45,101 nt of DNA, taken from positions 1 through 45,101 of the forward strand of contig JAQGDQ010001352.1 in the NCBI GenBank assembly GCA_030141605.1, written 5' to 3'. Shown one piece after another: positions 1 through 11,226 of the stretch; positions within the stretch are counted from its first letter, which is position 1; every line of letters starts with the position of its first letter. The notes under the pieces were generated by a model that saw only the letters and a list, made by a program, of their open reading frames with translations, was not told the DNA's origin and ran no database searches. Source of the stretch: Tubiluchus corallicola (Eukaryota > Priapulida > Priapulimorpha > Priapulimorphida > Tubiluchidae). A program made the position numbers and the translations under genes.

Positions 1-476
1 ACCTTATAGATTTTCTGCAATTATCCGTTACTCTCCGTACATTGTCCTACCAATTTTTCTTATGAGAGCGTTAATCTCCTGCCCAAATGTACGTTCAATA
101 GGTTCAAGCTGCGAGAAATAGCTAACTATATCGTGAAAACAATCTTAGCACAGCGTCCCATGCCAGGGGTTGAAATAACTCAGTGACGCCATCTGTCGCC
201 GGGTGAGTAAGTTAGTTCATGCCCTAACTCACTGACTCTGCTTGAACTCTGTTCTTGCTTTTACTTTTACGCTGCAACTTGGGAACTGGGCGCTAGATGT
301 CACTAGTGCCTACCTCTTGCTATTTAAGATTTAATATTATCCGGCTGGCTACTTCACTATGCATTTTCATTATATTTCGAATCAAGCTTCTAAATTAAAT
401 TTCCCAATTAATATTCTAGGTCTGTCTAATATTTTTACAGTGCAGACACTCGTTGCCCATCATGCTAAACACTTTC
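1..476. other. non-coding flank of the gypsy remnant, possible LTR
   Basis: No coding signal is visible here. The stretch lies just beyond the 3' end of the minus-strand gypsy pol at 477-2417, where a 3' LTR would be expected. Read on the minus strand it contains promoter-like AT-rich stretches, but I could not define TG...CA ends or find a second copy in the window, so the LTR reading is only positional inference. Confidence 0.3.
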
Positions 477-1145
477 TTAATAGTGCAACCAGCGCCACAC
501 AGCGCAGGGCCTAGATACAAGGAGAACCCTTTCCAGAGAAGGTGGTCCTTCATCTTCATATTCTGTTTCTATCGAGCTACCTGTCTGAGAGGTTTCGCTA
601 TGGGTCATACCACTTCCGGTTCGTCTCGATTTCGCACTAACCTCAGAGAATTCGCTACCACTATCGCTCCTTGTCCGCTTGGTAGTGCCAGAGTGCGCTT
701 CTTCCGGCAATAGCAGGGGTGGTGGCGAACTACTAGAGATCTCTGAAGTATCTTCTTCCGGTTCACCAGGGCGAGGTGTCTCTTCTTCTTCAGACAGCTC
801 TTCGCCAAGGTCGTCTCCTAACCTAACTTCCGGAATTTCCTCTCCGTTCTCTCTATCTGCTTCTAAGAACGGGGCGTCAAAGGGGTCCCATGCCAAATTC
901 TCGGCATTATCTACAGCCTTCTTGCTATCTTCCTTCCCTTGACTTAACGTTGCTCCCTGCAACGAGGTTCCTACAGGGGCTGACTCTTCCTGGCCCCTCC
1001 TATTAACAATATCTCCCTCCTGGGAGATTTCGGGTTCAGAAACGCGGGCAGCTCTACGCAGAGGTCTGCCTGCTCTATTTTTTTCCCGAGCTCCTGGTTT
1101 AGTTGACCAGGCAGCCGTGGGAGGCACTAATCGCAAATGCATCAC
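477..1145 (-). pseudogene. Ty3/gypsy Pol C-terminal acidic/serine-rich tail
   Basis: This 222-codon open frame is the C-terminal tail that follows the integrase of a Ty3/gypsy polyprotein. It is not a catalytic domain: it is rich in Ser, Glu and Asp, with Glu-rich runs and a basic patch near the start (GRPLRRAARV). The same tail is recognisable twice more in the window. The block around SEPEISQEG recurs at the end of the frame at 17590-18765, and the block around LAWDP plus HSGTTK recurs in broken form at 14110-14480. It lies directly downstream, on the same strand, of the integrase pieces at 1155-2054. No function is known to me for this tail; it may be unstructured. The frame ends at 477, so the element's 3' end should lie to the left. 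Confidence 0.6.
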
Positions 1146-1154
1146 ATGGCACGT

Positions 1155-1397
1155 CTATACTCGGCCCGTGTCCATGTTCTTTATCTTGTACCTATGTTTA
1201 CCTAATCTTGTCAACACAACATAGTTACTTTCCCAATACTGATGCAGTTTTCTTGAAGCTTTTGGCTTCATAGCTTGGTTATAATAGAAGACAATATCGC
1301 CAGCCCTAAAATGACGAGTCTGGGCCTTACGGTCATACGGGATCTGTCTGTCCCAATCTTGGGGATTCTTGTCCGTTAGCTGCCGTAACAAACTCAT
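1155..1397 (-). pseudogene. gypsy integrase C-terminal region
   Basis: This minus-strand frame continues a Ty3/gypsy integrase after its catalytic core. It reads through the end of the core (ATLMSLLRQLTDKNPQDWD) into the small beta-rich C-terminal domain with FRAGDIVFYYN and the YKIKNMDTG-like strand typical of gypsy integrases, which bind DNA or chromatin. It is separated from the core at 1397-1705 only by a run of G at about 1434-1448, which causes a frameshift. Just after that run the frame contains a Glu in a HATLMSLL context, in the position of the third catalytic acid of the D,D-35-E set. Confidence 0.65.
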
Positions 1398-2054
1398 TAA
1401 CGTCGCATGTTGATGCTCTTGAATCGCATTTCCGGGGGGGGGGGGGGGTTATAGGGAGTTATGGTAATGTGGCGTATCCCATAATGTTTGGTCAGTCTCT
1501 TGGTCATATCATTGACATATGTCCTGTCATTATCCATTAATAATTTGATGGAGGCCCCATATCTACAAATAATCTCATTCACAAAAGCTTCAGTTACCGT
1601 TTCAGCCTTTTTATCAGGTATACCCACGGCATCAACCCATTTGGTGGCCAGGTCTGTGAACGAAATTATATATTTGTTGCCGCTCTGTGAACCACCAAAA
1701 TCCAATTAAAATTTTATTCACCGTTTTTGCCAATGCAAAATGTCCACCAGTGAATGAACTGTGTACCTCCCTAATTACTTCATCTATTAAAACCGTCGGA
1801 ACTACAATTAAGTAATAATTTCCCTCATTCGTCCCATATTTCTTATTTATTCGGCATAGTAGACCATCGTCATTTATCGCATAATCTTCTAATAACCTAT
1901 ACGCCTCCTGTGACTGCTTAGGACTCGTAATTACATGTATCAAATAAGAAAGCGCCGCGTCTTGACTCTGCAACAAAGCAAACCTTTTCTTATCGATCAA
2001 TGCCTCCTTTAGTTTACTATCCGTTGTCAGCTCCGTGACCTCTGACCTGGTCAC
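1397..2054 (-). pseudogene. Ty3/gypsy integrase, zinc-binding and catalytic core
   Basis: Two overlapping minus-strand frames (1632-2054 and 1397-1705) give the N-terminal half of a gypsy integrase. The first contains the HHCC-type region (GGHFALAKTVNKI and the following tract), and the second the RNase H-fold core starting with MDFGG and including the LLMDNDRTYVNDM segment with the second catalytic Asp. The first zinc-binding histidine context (VHSSFTGGHFA) is preserved, but the Cys pair at the end looks degraded. A frame change around 1700 and a G homopolymer at 1434-1448 break the gene. This copy is not functional as read; the homopolymer could in part be a sequencing artefact. Confidence 0.7.
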
Positions 2055-2111
2055 TTCCGGGTTTGCCTCATTGCCATTTTCGGAATTCTCATTAATTCTA
2101 TTTCTTTTCAG

Positions 2112-2417
2112 CTATGCCTCCAAGCGCAATTGAACCTTTTTCTTAGGGAATAAAATCTCTGAGGAATTGGCAGACTGAACCCGATCATCATCATTACACT
2201 CTAATAAAATAGATCTACCCTCAGCCGTATGGCTACCAGCAGCGCCCCCGGAACGCGCTGAGCTCTGAAATTCATTATGCTCTGAAGGTAGGCTATTTTC
2301 CTCTATAGCGGCTAATTGGTATTTAATATCTCCTTTCTCTAGGCGGCTCAATTTCTCGTCTAATTCTTTCTTACTGAATGGTTTTCTTTCTGTCGCTTGC
2401 ATCTTACTCATAGGCAA
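2112..2417 (-). pseudogene. gypsy polyprotein fragment upstream of integrase
   Basis: A 101-codon minus-strand frame, rich in Lys, Glu and Ser, lies immediately upstream of the integrase remnant on the same strand. I recognise no catalytic motif. It could be a linker between RNase H and integrase or an unrelated short exon-like frame. The reverse transcriptase expected further upstream is absent, because the plus-strand BEL remnant begins within about 30 bases; the gypsy element is therefore truncated here. Confidence 0.35.
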
Positions 2418-2442
2418 GCGACTATAGTGGTCGGCGTGGTTC

Positions 2443-3555
2443 TTGTTGCCTGGGCAATACTCAATCTTCGCATTTTGTTTTCAATACACTGGACTAGATT
2501 ATATGGGACCAGTGATCACAAAAGAATTTTATGGCGGCAGTTCTAAGCCACTTCATGAAAAAGCTTGGATTTGTTTGTTCACCTGCCTTACAACCAGAGC
2601 AGTACATCTAGAATTAGTAAATAATCTAACAGCTGAACATTTTCTTATGTGTTTGCGCCGTTTTTTTGGCAAACATGGATGGCGGTTACATACATTTTTG
2701 AAAATACAGTTCTAGATTTTTCAGCTTGCAAGGGTGTAGAGTGGAAATTCATTACACAGTTATCACCATGGACTGGCGGATTTTTCGAACGGTTAGTTGC
2801 TTTGGTAAAGCGTTCTTTGAGAAAGGTAATCGGTAATCATCCTCTTTCACATGTACATCTCAATACTTTGCTTATTGAAACGGAAAATGTTATCAATAAT
2901 AGGCCTCTTACTTATATTGATGCTGACATAAATTCTACTCATGCTCTAACTCCTTCAGATTTTCTTAATCAGCAGATCTTGCACACTATGCCTGAGATGC
3001 ACTACAGTGATCCATACTTTACAGTTTGTAAAGAAACCCCAGCACAGAAGTTACTTACCTTATGGAAGAAAGGTCAAAGGATCCTTAGCAATTTCTGGCG
3101 AATCTGGAAAGATGAGTATCTTCTCAGTCTTAGAGAACAGCATCGCAAATATATTTCTCAACCTAAGGTAACCGTTCCGTTTACTCCTTGTAGTACTGGT
3201 AGAAGATCAAAACCTTCCACGAGGACAGTGGCGCCTTGGCAAAGTTCTTAAATTGAAGCCTAGTGCAGATGGCTTAATTCGTAATGTTGAAATTCTTGTT
3301 AATGGTTCCACTTTGAACAGAAATATTAAATGTCTGTACCCCCTTGAATGTCATTTTCATAACTCATCTCATACGACTTTGACAGACGTTTCGACTGAAC
3401 ACGTGTCTTGTCTTAACAAGAATGATGATGCTGCTTCCATTTCAGATGCGGATTCTTCACCTCTACCTGTCAGCGAACGTCCAAAGAGAGAAGCTGCCAA
3501 AAAGGCAAGAAAATGGCTAACAGATGTCAGCACCGACTTATTATCTAGTGATTAG
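2443..3555 (+). pseudogene. decayed BEL/Pao integrase and C-terminal region
   Basis: Three plus-strand frames (2443-2715, 2649-3251, 3253-3555) together match the integrase end of a BEL/Pao polyprotein. Seen are the core start (YTGLDYMGPV, then CLTTRAVHLELV), the GVEWKFI...SPWTGGFFERLV block with the catalytic Glu, a NNRPLTYI block, and the C-terminal region with a PRGQWRLGKV-type strand. The segment that should carry the second catalytic Asp between the first two blocks is missing, so this copy could not integrate DNA. Frame changes occur near 2715 and near 3185. It has a different sequence from the young BEL element at 18760-26501, so it is a separate, older family. Confidence 0.75.
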
Positions 3556-4409
3556 TGAACAGTAGTAGTGACAGACTTTGAACTCTCGTTTGTTGATTCA
3601 GTACGTCATGGTTATGCTGATGCAGTTGGTTTCCTGATTGGTTCAGGGCCCGTTCCAATTATGGTTACTAGTTTCGGTTATGATGGTTATGGTTATGTCA
3701 GTCACAGGTTATGGATATGGCAATGGTTACACTGCTATGCAGCTGATGGATGGAGTTCATGCCACGCTACGTTTGCTATATGGAGTCTAAGACAATATTA
3801 GCTATTATAAATTGTCCTGTCTTCATTTGTAAATATTGTAAAATACTTACATTGCATAAAAAATCACCCCCCAAAACAATATAAAACACAAAACTAAATA
3901 GATAGTGTTCTTGCATTGTAACCATGTATAATCACAGATAGTTTGTGCTAGTTTATATAATTTTTGATATTTATTTGGATGTGCCTTTAAGGTACTTATT
4001 TTGATTTTTCTCACCCATATATTTTGACACATAACTTACGCATGAACCTGATTTTCTAGATTGTGGCCTCTGTTATATACAGTATTCTAGATTGTGGCCT
4101 CTGCTATATACAGTATTTTAGATAGATAGTAGGTTTTGCAGGTTTCTTTGTGCTAGTTATTTAGTTGTCTAGCATTTTACTACCTGATAGGATTGAGCAA
4201 GTTGTTTATTACTTGAACTTTGAACTTAAAATTTTTTTTTGTAAAATTTTTTTTGTTTTCGTTTCCAGAGTGTCACGAATTCCCGTGATTGAATTCTACT
4301 CTACAGCATTGCAAACTAGTTTATTCCGGTTCTATAACCTTTGCAAATTTATCTAGAGGCATTCAATTAGGTTAACCTTGAATTATTCATACGGGCTTCA
4401 TTCCGAAGC

Positions 4410-4415
4410 TATAAA
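4410..4415 (+). promoter_or_regulatory. TATA-like box in probable LTR
   Basis: TATAAA lies in the right place, upstream of a polyadenylation signal, to be the U3 promoter of the old BEL element. The assignment rests on position only. Confidence 0.3.
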
Positions 4416-4616
4416 TTCCTTCGTCACCATTGTACAGGTGAGCATTTGACGGTTGCTTTTACTACAAGCAGACGTCAAATGGTCCGCCTAATTCGTTAGG
4501 TGATTTTTTTTCCTTTCTTTAATAGTTTTTATGGTTATGTGCTGATATGTATCTATAAATAGGTTTACTGCTGTTATAAGAAGTAACTATGTAATTGCGA
4601 CAAATCTTGTGAATTG

Positions 4617-4622
4617 AATAAA
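4617..4622 (+). terminator. polyadenylation signal AATAAA in probable LTR
   Basis: A canonical AATAAA hexamer follows the BEL pol remnant by about 1.06 kb and a TATA-like box by about 200 bases, consistent with the R region of an LTR. Confidence 0.35.
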
Positions 4623-5202
4623 CTTTATTTGAGTGGCCACTCCTTTTAAACCAATGGTTATGCGGTTTTTGTTAAGAGTCAAAATTTAGTCTAAATTATA
4701 TGTTTCAGTAACAGCAAACCATTCTAATTATCAACTCGTAGACTTAAGCATTATGCACCTTTCTCTATAAAAAATATACTAGACTATATACTAGACTATA
4801 AGCACCATGCCACCCATACCACACCACATAGCTCATAACGCACTCACCACTCTGTGTAGCATCGTACTTTTGTGAATAAATTTATAAATCGGTATTTTGG
4901 TAGTAAATTAATGGAGTTATTAGCTGAAAAATGATAGAAAGTCAGATGACTATTTTATATATTTTATGCATTTTCACAATGACAATCAGCATTTATATAT
5001 TCAATAGTGAAATAGAAAGTCACATCAGTGTTTTTTGACAATCAGTATATATATAGTATTTTATGACAATCAGTATTTATATATTCAATCACTATTATAT
5101 GTATTTTGTATATATAAATAATGCATTTTCACATTGTCAAACCAGAAAAAAAATTTAGACGATGTAATACACGGAAACAAAATGCTAGAGTAGGCACTGC
5201 GA

Positions 5203-5400
5203 AATTTACATCCTGGAGTTAGGACAAATTTATATTTTCATTTGTGAGAAATTGCATCCTGAAGACAAGACAAATTTATATTTTCATTTGCAAGAAATTG
5301 CATCCTGAAGATAGGACAAATTTATATTTTCAGTTGCAAGAAATTGCATCCTGGAGATAGGACAAATTTATATTTTCATTTGCAAGAAATTGCATCCTGG
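5203..5400. repeat. 46-bp tandem repeat, about 4 copies
   Basis: The unit begins CATCCTG(G/A)AG and is repeated with starts at 5209, 5255, 5301, 5347 and 5393, an exact 46-base period. Related half-units (a GAGAAATTGCAT motif) recur at about 5515 and 5707. It is non-coding in all frames. Confidence 0.85.
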
Positions 5401-7230
5401 GCAGACAGATCTGTAAGATAATTTGAATATGATTCGAACAATGATATGCTATTTTGTATTAATAGCGGAATGAGAAAAAAAGGAAATGTGAAATGTATAT
5501 TATGTATTATTTGTGAGAAATTGCATCCCTGGAGAGGAGTAGAATATGATTCGAACGTTGACATGCTGTTTTGCCTTAACAGCGAAAAGAATGGAACTCA
5601 GTTTTCCTCAAGCAGGTGAAAATGAAAAAAAAGCTGGCCCATTCTATTAAAATGTTTTGTTTTTCTTTTAAACAACACAGAAGGAAATGTATATTATGTA
5701 TATTTGTGAGAAATTGCATACCTTTGGCAATATTTGCGAAAAAAGTCCATCCCTTTTAACGGAGAATGTCTTAACATTGGAAAGATGTTGATATAATCAA
5801 CAATGGAAAGTTGATGAATAGAACGGAACGGAACTGTGATGGTTCCCCATCCAGCCGATTACTGCTACTAATTATTTTTCACTTTAGGTATTACCCTAAA
5901 TCACGAATTATTTACCTAACGATTGATAATATTGATGTATTGATTTTAATGTGCCAATCTTGTGCTGCCATATTTATTCAAGAGTAGCATTATTTTTTTA
6001 TAAAGTTATCCATTAATTGAAGCCATCTTCTGTTAAGCTGCCTAAAATACGTAATTAGGCAGAAGAAGATGAAATTCGTTTCGTTTCAACATCACTTTTA
6101 TTTTTCAAAAAAAATATGTTTAGCAACAATTTTTTCAATGATATATTATGCCCGTGTTTGAACAAATGTGAAAGCTTCGTCACTGTACTACTGAGGTCAC
6201 TTCACCCAGAACTCGTTTCTGATTGGTCGGCTAGCTTTCGAGGCCTGGATATTAGAGGTATTGGCCTACGTGGCAGAGTGTTGAAAAATGGCCAGATATA
6301 TCTAATTCATGGTTTCTTTCATACAATGATTGAACGAGAATGGATGGTTTGTTCATTATTATGTTCTTCTTATTCGTTGGTGGACGAGGTCCCTTCTTTT
6401 GCTGGTGAAACTTCATCAGTTACACAATTACTGAGAGACATTTGTTAAATTATGCATTCATTACATAGCCTAATTACCTTTACGTTGGATGAAGATACTG
6501 TCACCTTTGACATAAATGGCTTGATGGTCTAAATCGCTCCCGTTCTGTGTGGGAACTCGGAGGAGATGATCTTGTTATTATCCGATCTCCAGAGACTCTA
6601 TTCTGTGTCCTGCCAGGACATGATGGAAAGCTGTGGAGACTTCCTGGAAAAGACTACCTGCTGCTCACCAAAATAGACTGAGAGAAACGCTAACATAGCC
6701 AACTTCCACTGGAGACCGAATTCTGCTGCATTACTACAACGTGTGTGAGGAAGGACCGGGCTACCCAAGTACTGGAAAAGACCTCGCCTTGGTAAACTAC
6801 TATTTTGTTAATGTTGTTTGTTTAATGTTTTTTAATGTCCTGTACAATGTTCGCTCTGTAAATTGAAATAATAATCCTGACACTTATCTATAAAAGCAAA
6901 AATAATTTGCAAACGTGTTTTATTGTCACAGGATGTTACAGGAACATACGTCAATACGTAAGAGTAGACAAAGTTTATTTATTTCATCAATAGACAGGAA
7001 GTGATTTGAGAGAGTTTTGCGAGAAAATACATCCTATATAACCTGGGTTTCACAGAATTGTGATAAATTATTTTAGAGGGACTTTACCACAAAATACGTC
7101 CTATATATTGTGATTCCACCTACCGAAATATAAAGAGTGGAATAAGGGATTCACACAATGTGAAATACATTATTTACATATTTACAAACACCAAATTTGA
7201 CTGATTGTAAAAAGAACATAATATTTAGTC
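5401..7230. other. AT-rich non-coding stretch
   Basis: No gene is supported. Two related blocks near 5425-5470 and 5545-5585 (both starting GATTCGAAC) suggest an older duplication. A 110-codon plus frame at 6116-6448 has no recognisable motif and no clear exon borders. Confidence 0.5.
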
Positions 7231-7259
7231 AGGTTGGACCTATCATATTTGATGCCAAT

Positions 7260-7380
7260 ATCAATGATGATTTCACCACTCATCATCAGAGATGATTTCG
7301 CTGTAACCATCAACGTCATCATCACCATCATCATTATCATTATCATCAACAACATCGTCGTTGTCATCATCACCGATATT
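7260..7380. repeat. ATC-rich simple repeat
   Basis: An imperfect CAT/ATC trinucleotide tract. The open frames over it on both strands (Met/Ile/Thr-rich) are composition artefacts. Confidence 0.6.
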
Positions 7381-8460
7381 GGCAACAAATATGTGTCTCT
7401 CTATAGCATTAGCAGGTCCACAGAAAGGTTGATTTTCGATAGGCAGAGTGTTAGTAGAAATATTAAGTTTTCTTTGATCTAGGAGATAATGACCGTACGA
7501 TAGGCTGAAATTTTTTTATAGCCAGCTTCTTTTATCAACAAAAAAAGATAGTGATCTTGTGAGAGCGCGCCTAGTGTAGGTGCGGTGACACATGGAGTTG
7601 AAAACGTTCGTGCGTCATTTCCGCCTATTATATAAATGCTCGCAAACAATCTTCTGGAGTTATTTCGTTGGTAATTGCCCATCTATCAACACCTTTTTTC
7701 ACGCTTTTTGTTTTGACGAAAATTGTCGCTTATCATACTGTGCAATTTGGGTTTAAGTAAAACCCCCTGATGGTGTAGACAGCCCTGAGATTCGTCTTTA
7801 AAACAACCTAAGCTGCACTCAACTAATGTTGCTTTTAGTTCCTTTGCACTAAACAGTCCTGTACGATACATTTTTTTCTTAATGGAATACCGACCGGACA
7901 CAGTAATCCGGAAGATTAAGTCACATTTATTCTTGGTAACAAATCTTTATCTCCTTAATTCCATTATTGTTTGCTCATTGTATGAAGAACTTGATACATC
8001 AATGAATGTGGCTGTTTTTCAGTTGACAACTTTTTGACCAATTTCGGGCATTTAATTTTTAAACATGCAAAACTTTTACAGCATTCACTAAAATTATCAA
8101 CTTGTAACTTCCACACCCGAAACTTAATGTATTGTAACATCATGCTGTGAAATTTCACAAACTTCTGAAAAAAGAGCATTTTTCACAGTGCATTAAAATT
8201 GCAAATTTCCTGTAAGTCTATTTATTACATGTGCATGCTAGTATGCTGGGATAAAATACCGTTTCTATGTTCGTACTGTACGGTAAAAATTTTTACTTTT
8301 CTTGGCTTCTTCGAAACACCAGAATCTCATTACAGCTTTTACTCATCAAGTTTTTTTGCATTTTTTGTCATTTTTTCTAAGTTCATTTTGTCTTGTTATG
8401 TTGCCTTAAACAAGACTGGCTGATACAACGGTTTTCTTGTTTCATGATCTTTATCTTCTC
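7381..8460. other. non-coding stretch
   Basis: Only short unrelated open frames are present. I see no gene, RNA or clear repeat here. Confidence 0.4.
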
Positions 8461-9234
8461 CTATATTAATATTCTTGGTATATATATAAATATAAGATTC
8501 GAGGCTACAGCTTCGACGAGGGCACCATTTCCGGCGATCTGTATATCAAACGAAAGGCCTCGATCTAGTGTCGTGCCATTGATGGTTTATTTTTCGAATG
8601 GGGCCCACCGGGAGGAACGGGGAGCAAAAAACCTCCAAAAATGGCCATTTTTCGGCCGTTTTTTGCTAAAGTTATACGGCTGAGATGTAGAGAACAGGAA
8701 CGGGCCCAGGGTGGTGCTGGGTATGGATAGATAGCCCTTTCAGCGATGGGTGTCATAGGCCTATTTAGAATTCGCGAGAGGGCCACGGCGTCCCGTAACG
8801 GGCGTTTTTCCGGACCCAACTCGCGATTTTTTCGAAATTTTGACCAAACAGCATGCGGGAAAAACGTTCTAGCGGCACTGGTGGGAATCTCGGAAGGAGA
8901 TATACGGTTCATCAGAAAGAGGAAGAACGGGGCTACACGACGATGTGGGCTATATGTTAGGATAGGTCCACCGAGAGGAGTATCAACGAGTTAATTAAGA
9001 GTTCTATTTTCGGCAATTTTCGCTTAGAAAACTGCTGACGCAAAGGCATTGTTGTGACGTCATCCATTGTACTCTACTCTGCTTATAACTTTAATTCAGC
9101 AAAAAGCTGCTACAAGCAGTAGGCAGGATGTTACGGGCTTTGTGTTATAAATGAGGACTAGGTAGAATGTTCGCGTATTCTTGATTACACGTGTATTTAT
9201 ACGCAAAATCTTTTGCGGGGCCTTTGCTAGTCTC
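8461..9234. repeat. tandem unit 1 of the 8.5-10.7 kb array
   Basis: The unit begins TATTAATATTCTTGGTATAT and ends with a GGGCCTTTGCTAG block. It contains a conserved middle that is open on both strands over about 350 bases and a perfect TGACGTCA (CRE-type) octamer at 9055-9062. Units 2 and 3 repeat the same order of blocks with moderate divergence. Confidence 0.85.
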
Positions 9235-10049
9235 TTATATTAATATTCTTGGTATATTTATTTATTTATATATATATAAGATTCGAGGTTACAGCTCCGA
9301 CGAGGGCACCATTTGCGGCGATCTATATATCAAAAGAAATGTCTCGATCTAGTGTCGTGCCATTGATGGTTTATTTTTCGAATCGGGCCCACCGGGAGGA
9401 ACAGCGGACGAAAAACCTCAAAAAATGGCCATTTTTCGGCCGTTTTTTGCAAAAAATTGCAAAAAGTTATACGGCTGAGATGTAGAGAACGAGAATGGCC
9501 CGAGGGGGGTACTGGGTATGCATAAATAGTCCGCTCAGCGGTGGGTGTAGTAGGCATATTTAGAATTCCCGAAAGGGCCACGGCGCCCCGCAACGGGCGT
9601 TTTCCCGGACCCAACTCGCGATTTTTTCGAAATTTTGACCAAACAGCCTGCGGGAAAGACGTCCTAGCGGCGCCCGGTGGGACTTTCGGTAGGAGATATA
9701 TAGCTCTTTGCAAAGAGGAAGGACAGGGCTGCACGATGATGTGGGCTATATGTTAGGGCAGGTCCACCGAGAGGAGTATTAACGAGTTAATTAGATGTTC
9801 TATTTTCGACAATTTTCGCCTTAGAAAACTGCTGACGCAAAGGCATTGTGCTGACGTCATCCATTGTACTCTGTCTATAATCTTATAGCTTTAATTCAGT
9901 AAAAGCTGCTGCTTTGCGTTAGTTAAACAAACAGTAGGCATGATGTTACGAGCTTTGCGTTATACATGAGGACTTGGTAGGACGTTCGCGTATTATTGAT
10001 TACACGTGTATTTATACGCAAATCTTTCGCGGGGCCTTTGCTAGTTCTC
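9235..10049. repeat. tandem unit 2 of the array
   Basis: This has the same block order as unit 1, including the long two-strand open middle, TGACGTCA at 9852-9859 and the terminal TTTATACGCAAA plus GGGCCTTTGCTAG blocks. It differs by scattered substitutions and a short insertion near 9457. Confidence 0.85.
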
Positions 10050-10665
10050 TTATATTAATATTCTTGGTATATATATATATATATATATATAAATATAAGA
10101 TTCGAGGCTACAGCTTCGACGACGGCACCATTTGCGGCGATCTATACATCAAACGAAAGGTCTCGATCTAGTGTCGTGCCATTGATGGTTTATTTTTCGA
10201 ATTGGGCCCACCAGGAGGAACGGGGGGCGAAAAACCTCCAAAAATTGCCCTTTTTCCGCCGTTTTTTGCAAAAATTATACCTGCTATTTCTGAAGAACGG
10301 GAACGGGCCGAGGGTGGTACTGGGTATGGATAGATGGCCCGTTCAGCGGTGGGTGTAGTAGGCATATTTAGAATTCTCGAGAAGGCCAGGGCGCCCCGCA
10401 ACGGGCGTTTTCCTGGACCCAACTCGCGATTTTTTCGAAATTTCGGCCAAACAGATTGCGGAAAAAACGTTCTAGCGCTTAGAAAACTGCTGACGCAAAG
10501 CCATTGTTGTGACGTCATCCGTTATTGCTTATAACTTTAATTCAGTAAAAGCTGCAGCTGCTGGCTTTGCATTAGATAAACAAACAAATACTAGGTAGTC
10601 ATGTTCGCGCATTATTGATTATTAGTCTATTTATACGCAATTTTTTTGTGGGGCCTTTGCTAGTG
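10050..10665. repeat. tandem unit 3 of the array, internally deleted
   Basis: Unit 3 starts with the same block, here with an extended TA run at about 10069-10091. It lacks about 150 bases between the GTTCTAGCG block and the GAAAACTGCTGACGC block present in units 1 and 2. The TGACGTCA octamer is kept at 10510-10517. Confidence 0.8.
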
Positions 10666-10754
10666 GTATATATTAATTCTACTGGTATGGGCTTAATATA
10701 TTTATATATACTAGCAAAGGCCCTGCAAAAAAATTTGCGTATAAACACACAAGC
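10631..10754. repeat. palindrome closing the tandem array
   Basis: Left arm 10631-10676 (TTATACGCAA ... CTTTGCTAGT ... TATTAA) is the reverse complement, with few mismatches, of the right arm at 10692-10754. The left arm is also the terminal block of each tandem unit. The array therefore ends in an inverted copy of its own terminus, as expected if the terminal block is a transposon inverted repeat. Confidence 0.75.
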
Positions 10755-10777
10755 CTCTGACAACATACACTATTTCC

Positions 10778-11186
10778 CTAAGGAGACTTCCAGAGGTGCT
10801 GAACAATGCCATTTTCCCCATGCAAGACTCCCCATTTTTGCCCAAGTGCTTTGGTGTCTGGACTTAAGGCAGAGTTTTGTTCACAAGGTGGCTGTTGCGC
10901 AGCAGTTTGCAAAAGCTGTGAGTATATAGGGCTATTCCCTATCTTCTGTTTGTCCTTGAGCAAAATCTAAGTTTATATCGTGAAGCGTGGTACCTGCTCT
11001 CGCTGTTTTCGCATGCTGGAAGCCACGAAGGTTTCCGCACTTGCTAAAAATGCTCATAAAGTGCTCATAAACGAAAGTGGTGCTTACAAGCCACTGGCGT
11101 AGCAGTGTCTGTTTTTTTGCTGGATTACTGCTGCGTTTACCTGTCTGAAGGCAGATTTCTTTTATTTTAGAATTCGGCCTGCCCAA
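10778..11186 (-). pseudogene. gypsy pol fragment between RNase H and integrase
   Basis: Two minus-strand frames (10932-11186 and 10778-10963) continue the gypsy element at 11227-13007. The second contains LSPDTKALGQKWGVLHGENG, which resembles the linker before the integrase zinc-binding region of gypsy Pol proteins. The element is truncated at about 10760, where the palindrome lies, so the integrase is absent. The frames are broken and no function is expected. Confidence 0.5.
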
Positions 11187-11226
11187 TGTCTACAATAGAC
11201 GTGACGGGCGTATGATGATTTTGGAT

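Larger units (their letters stand above)
3556..4680 (+). repeat. probable 3' LTR region of the old BEL/Pao element
   Basis: This follows the end of the BEL pol on the same strand. It contains a TATA-like TATAAA at 4410-4415 and a polyadenylation signal AATAAA at 4617-4622, about 200 bases apart, the order expected in a U3-R-U5. Between them is a short hairpin (arms 4443-4456 and about 4468-4481). Two near-identical 40-base units lie at about 4053-4120. I could not see a matching 5' LTR in the window, so the exact borders are unknown. Confidence 0.4.

Noticed and set aside
6116-6448. 110-codon plus-strand frame
   Set aside because: Composition is not clearly protein-like, with no domain and no splice context that supports it.
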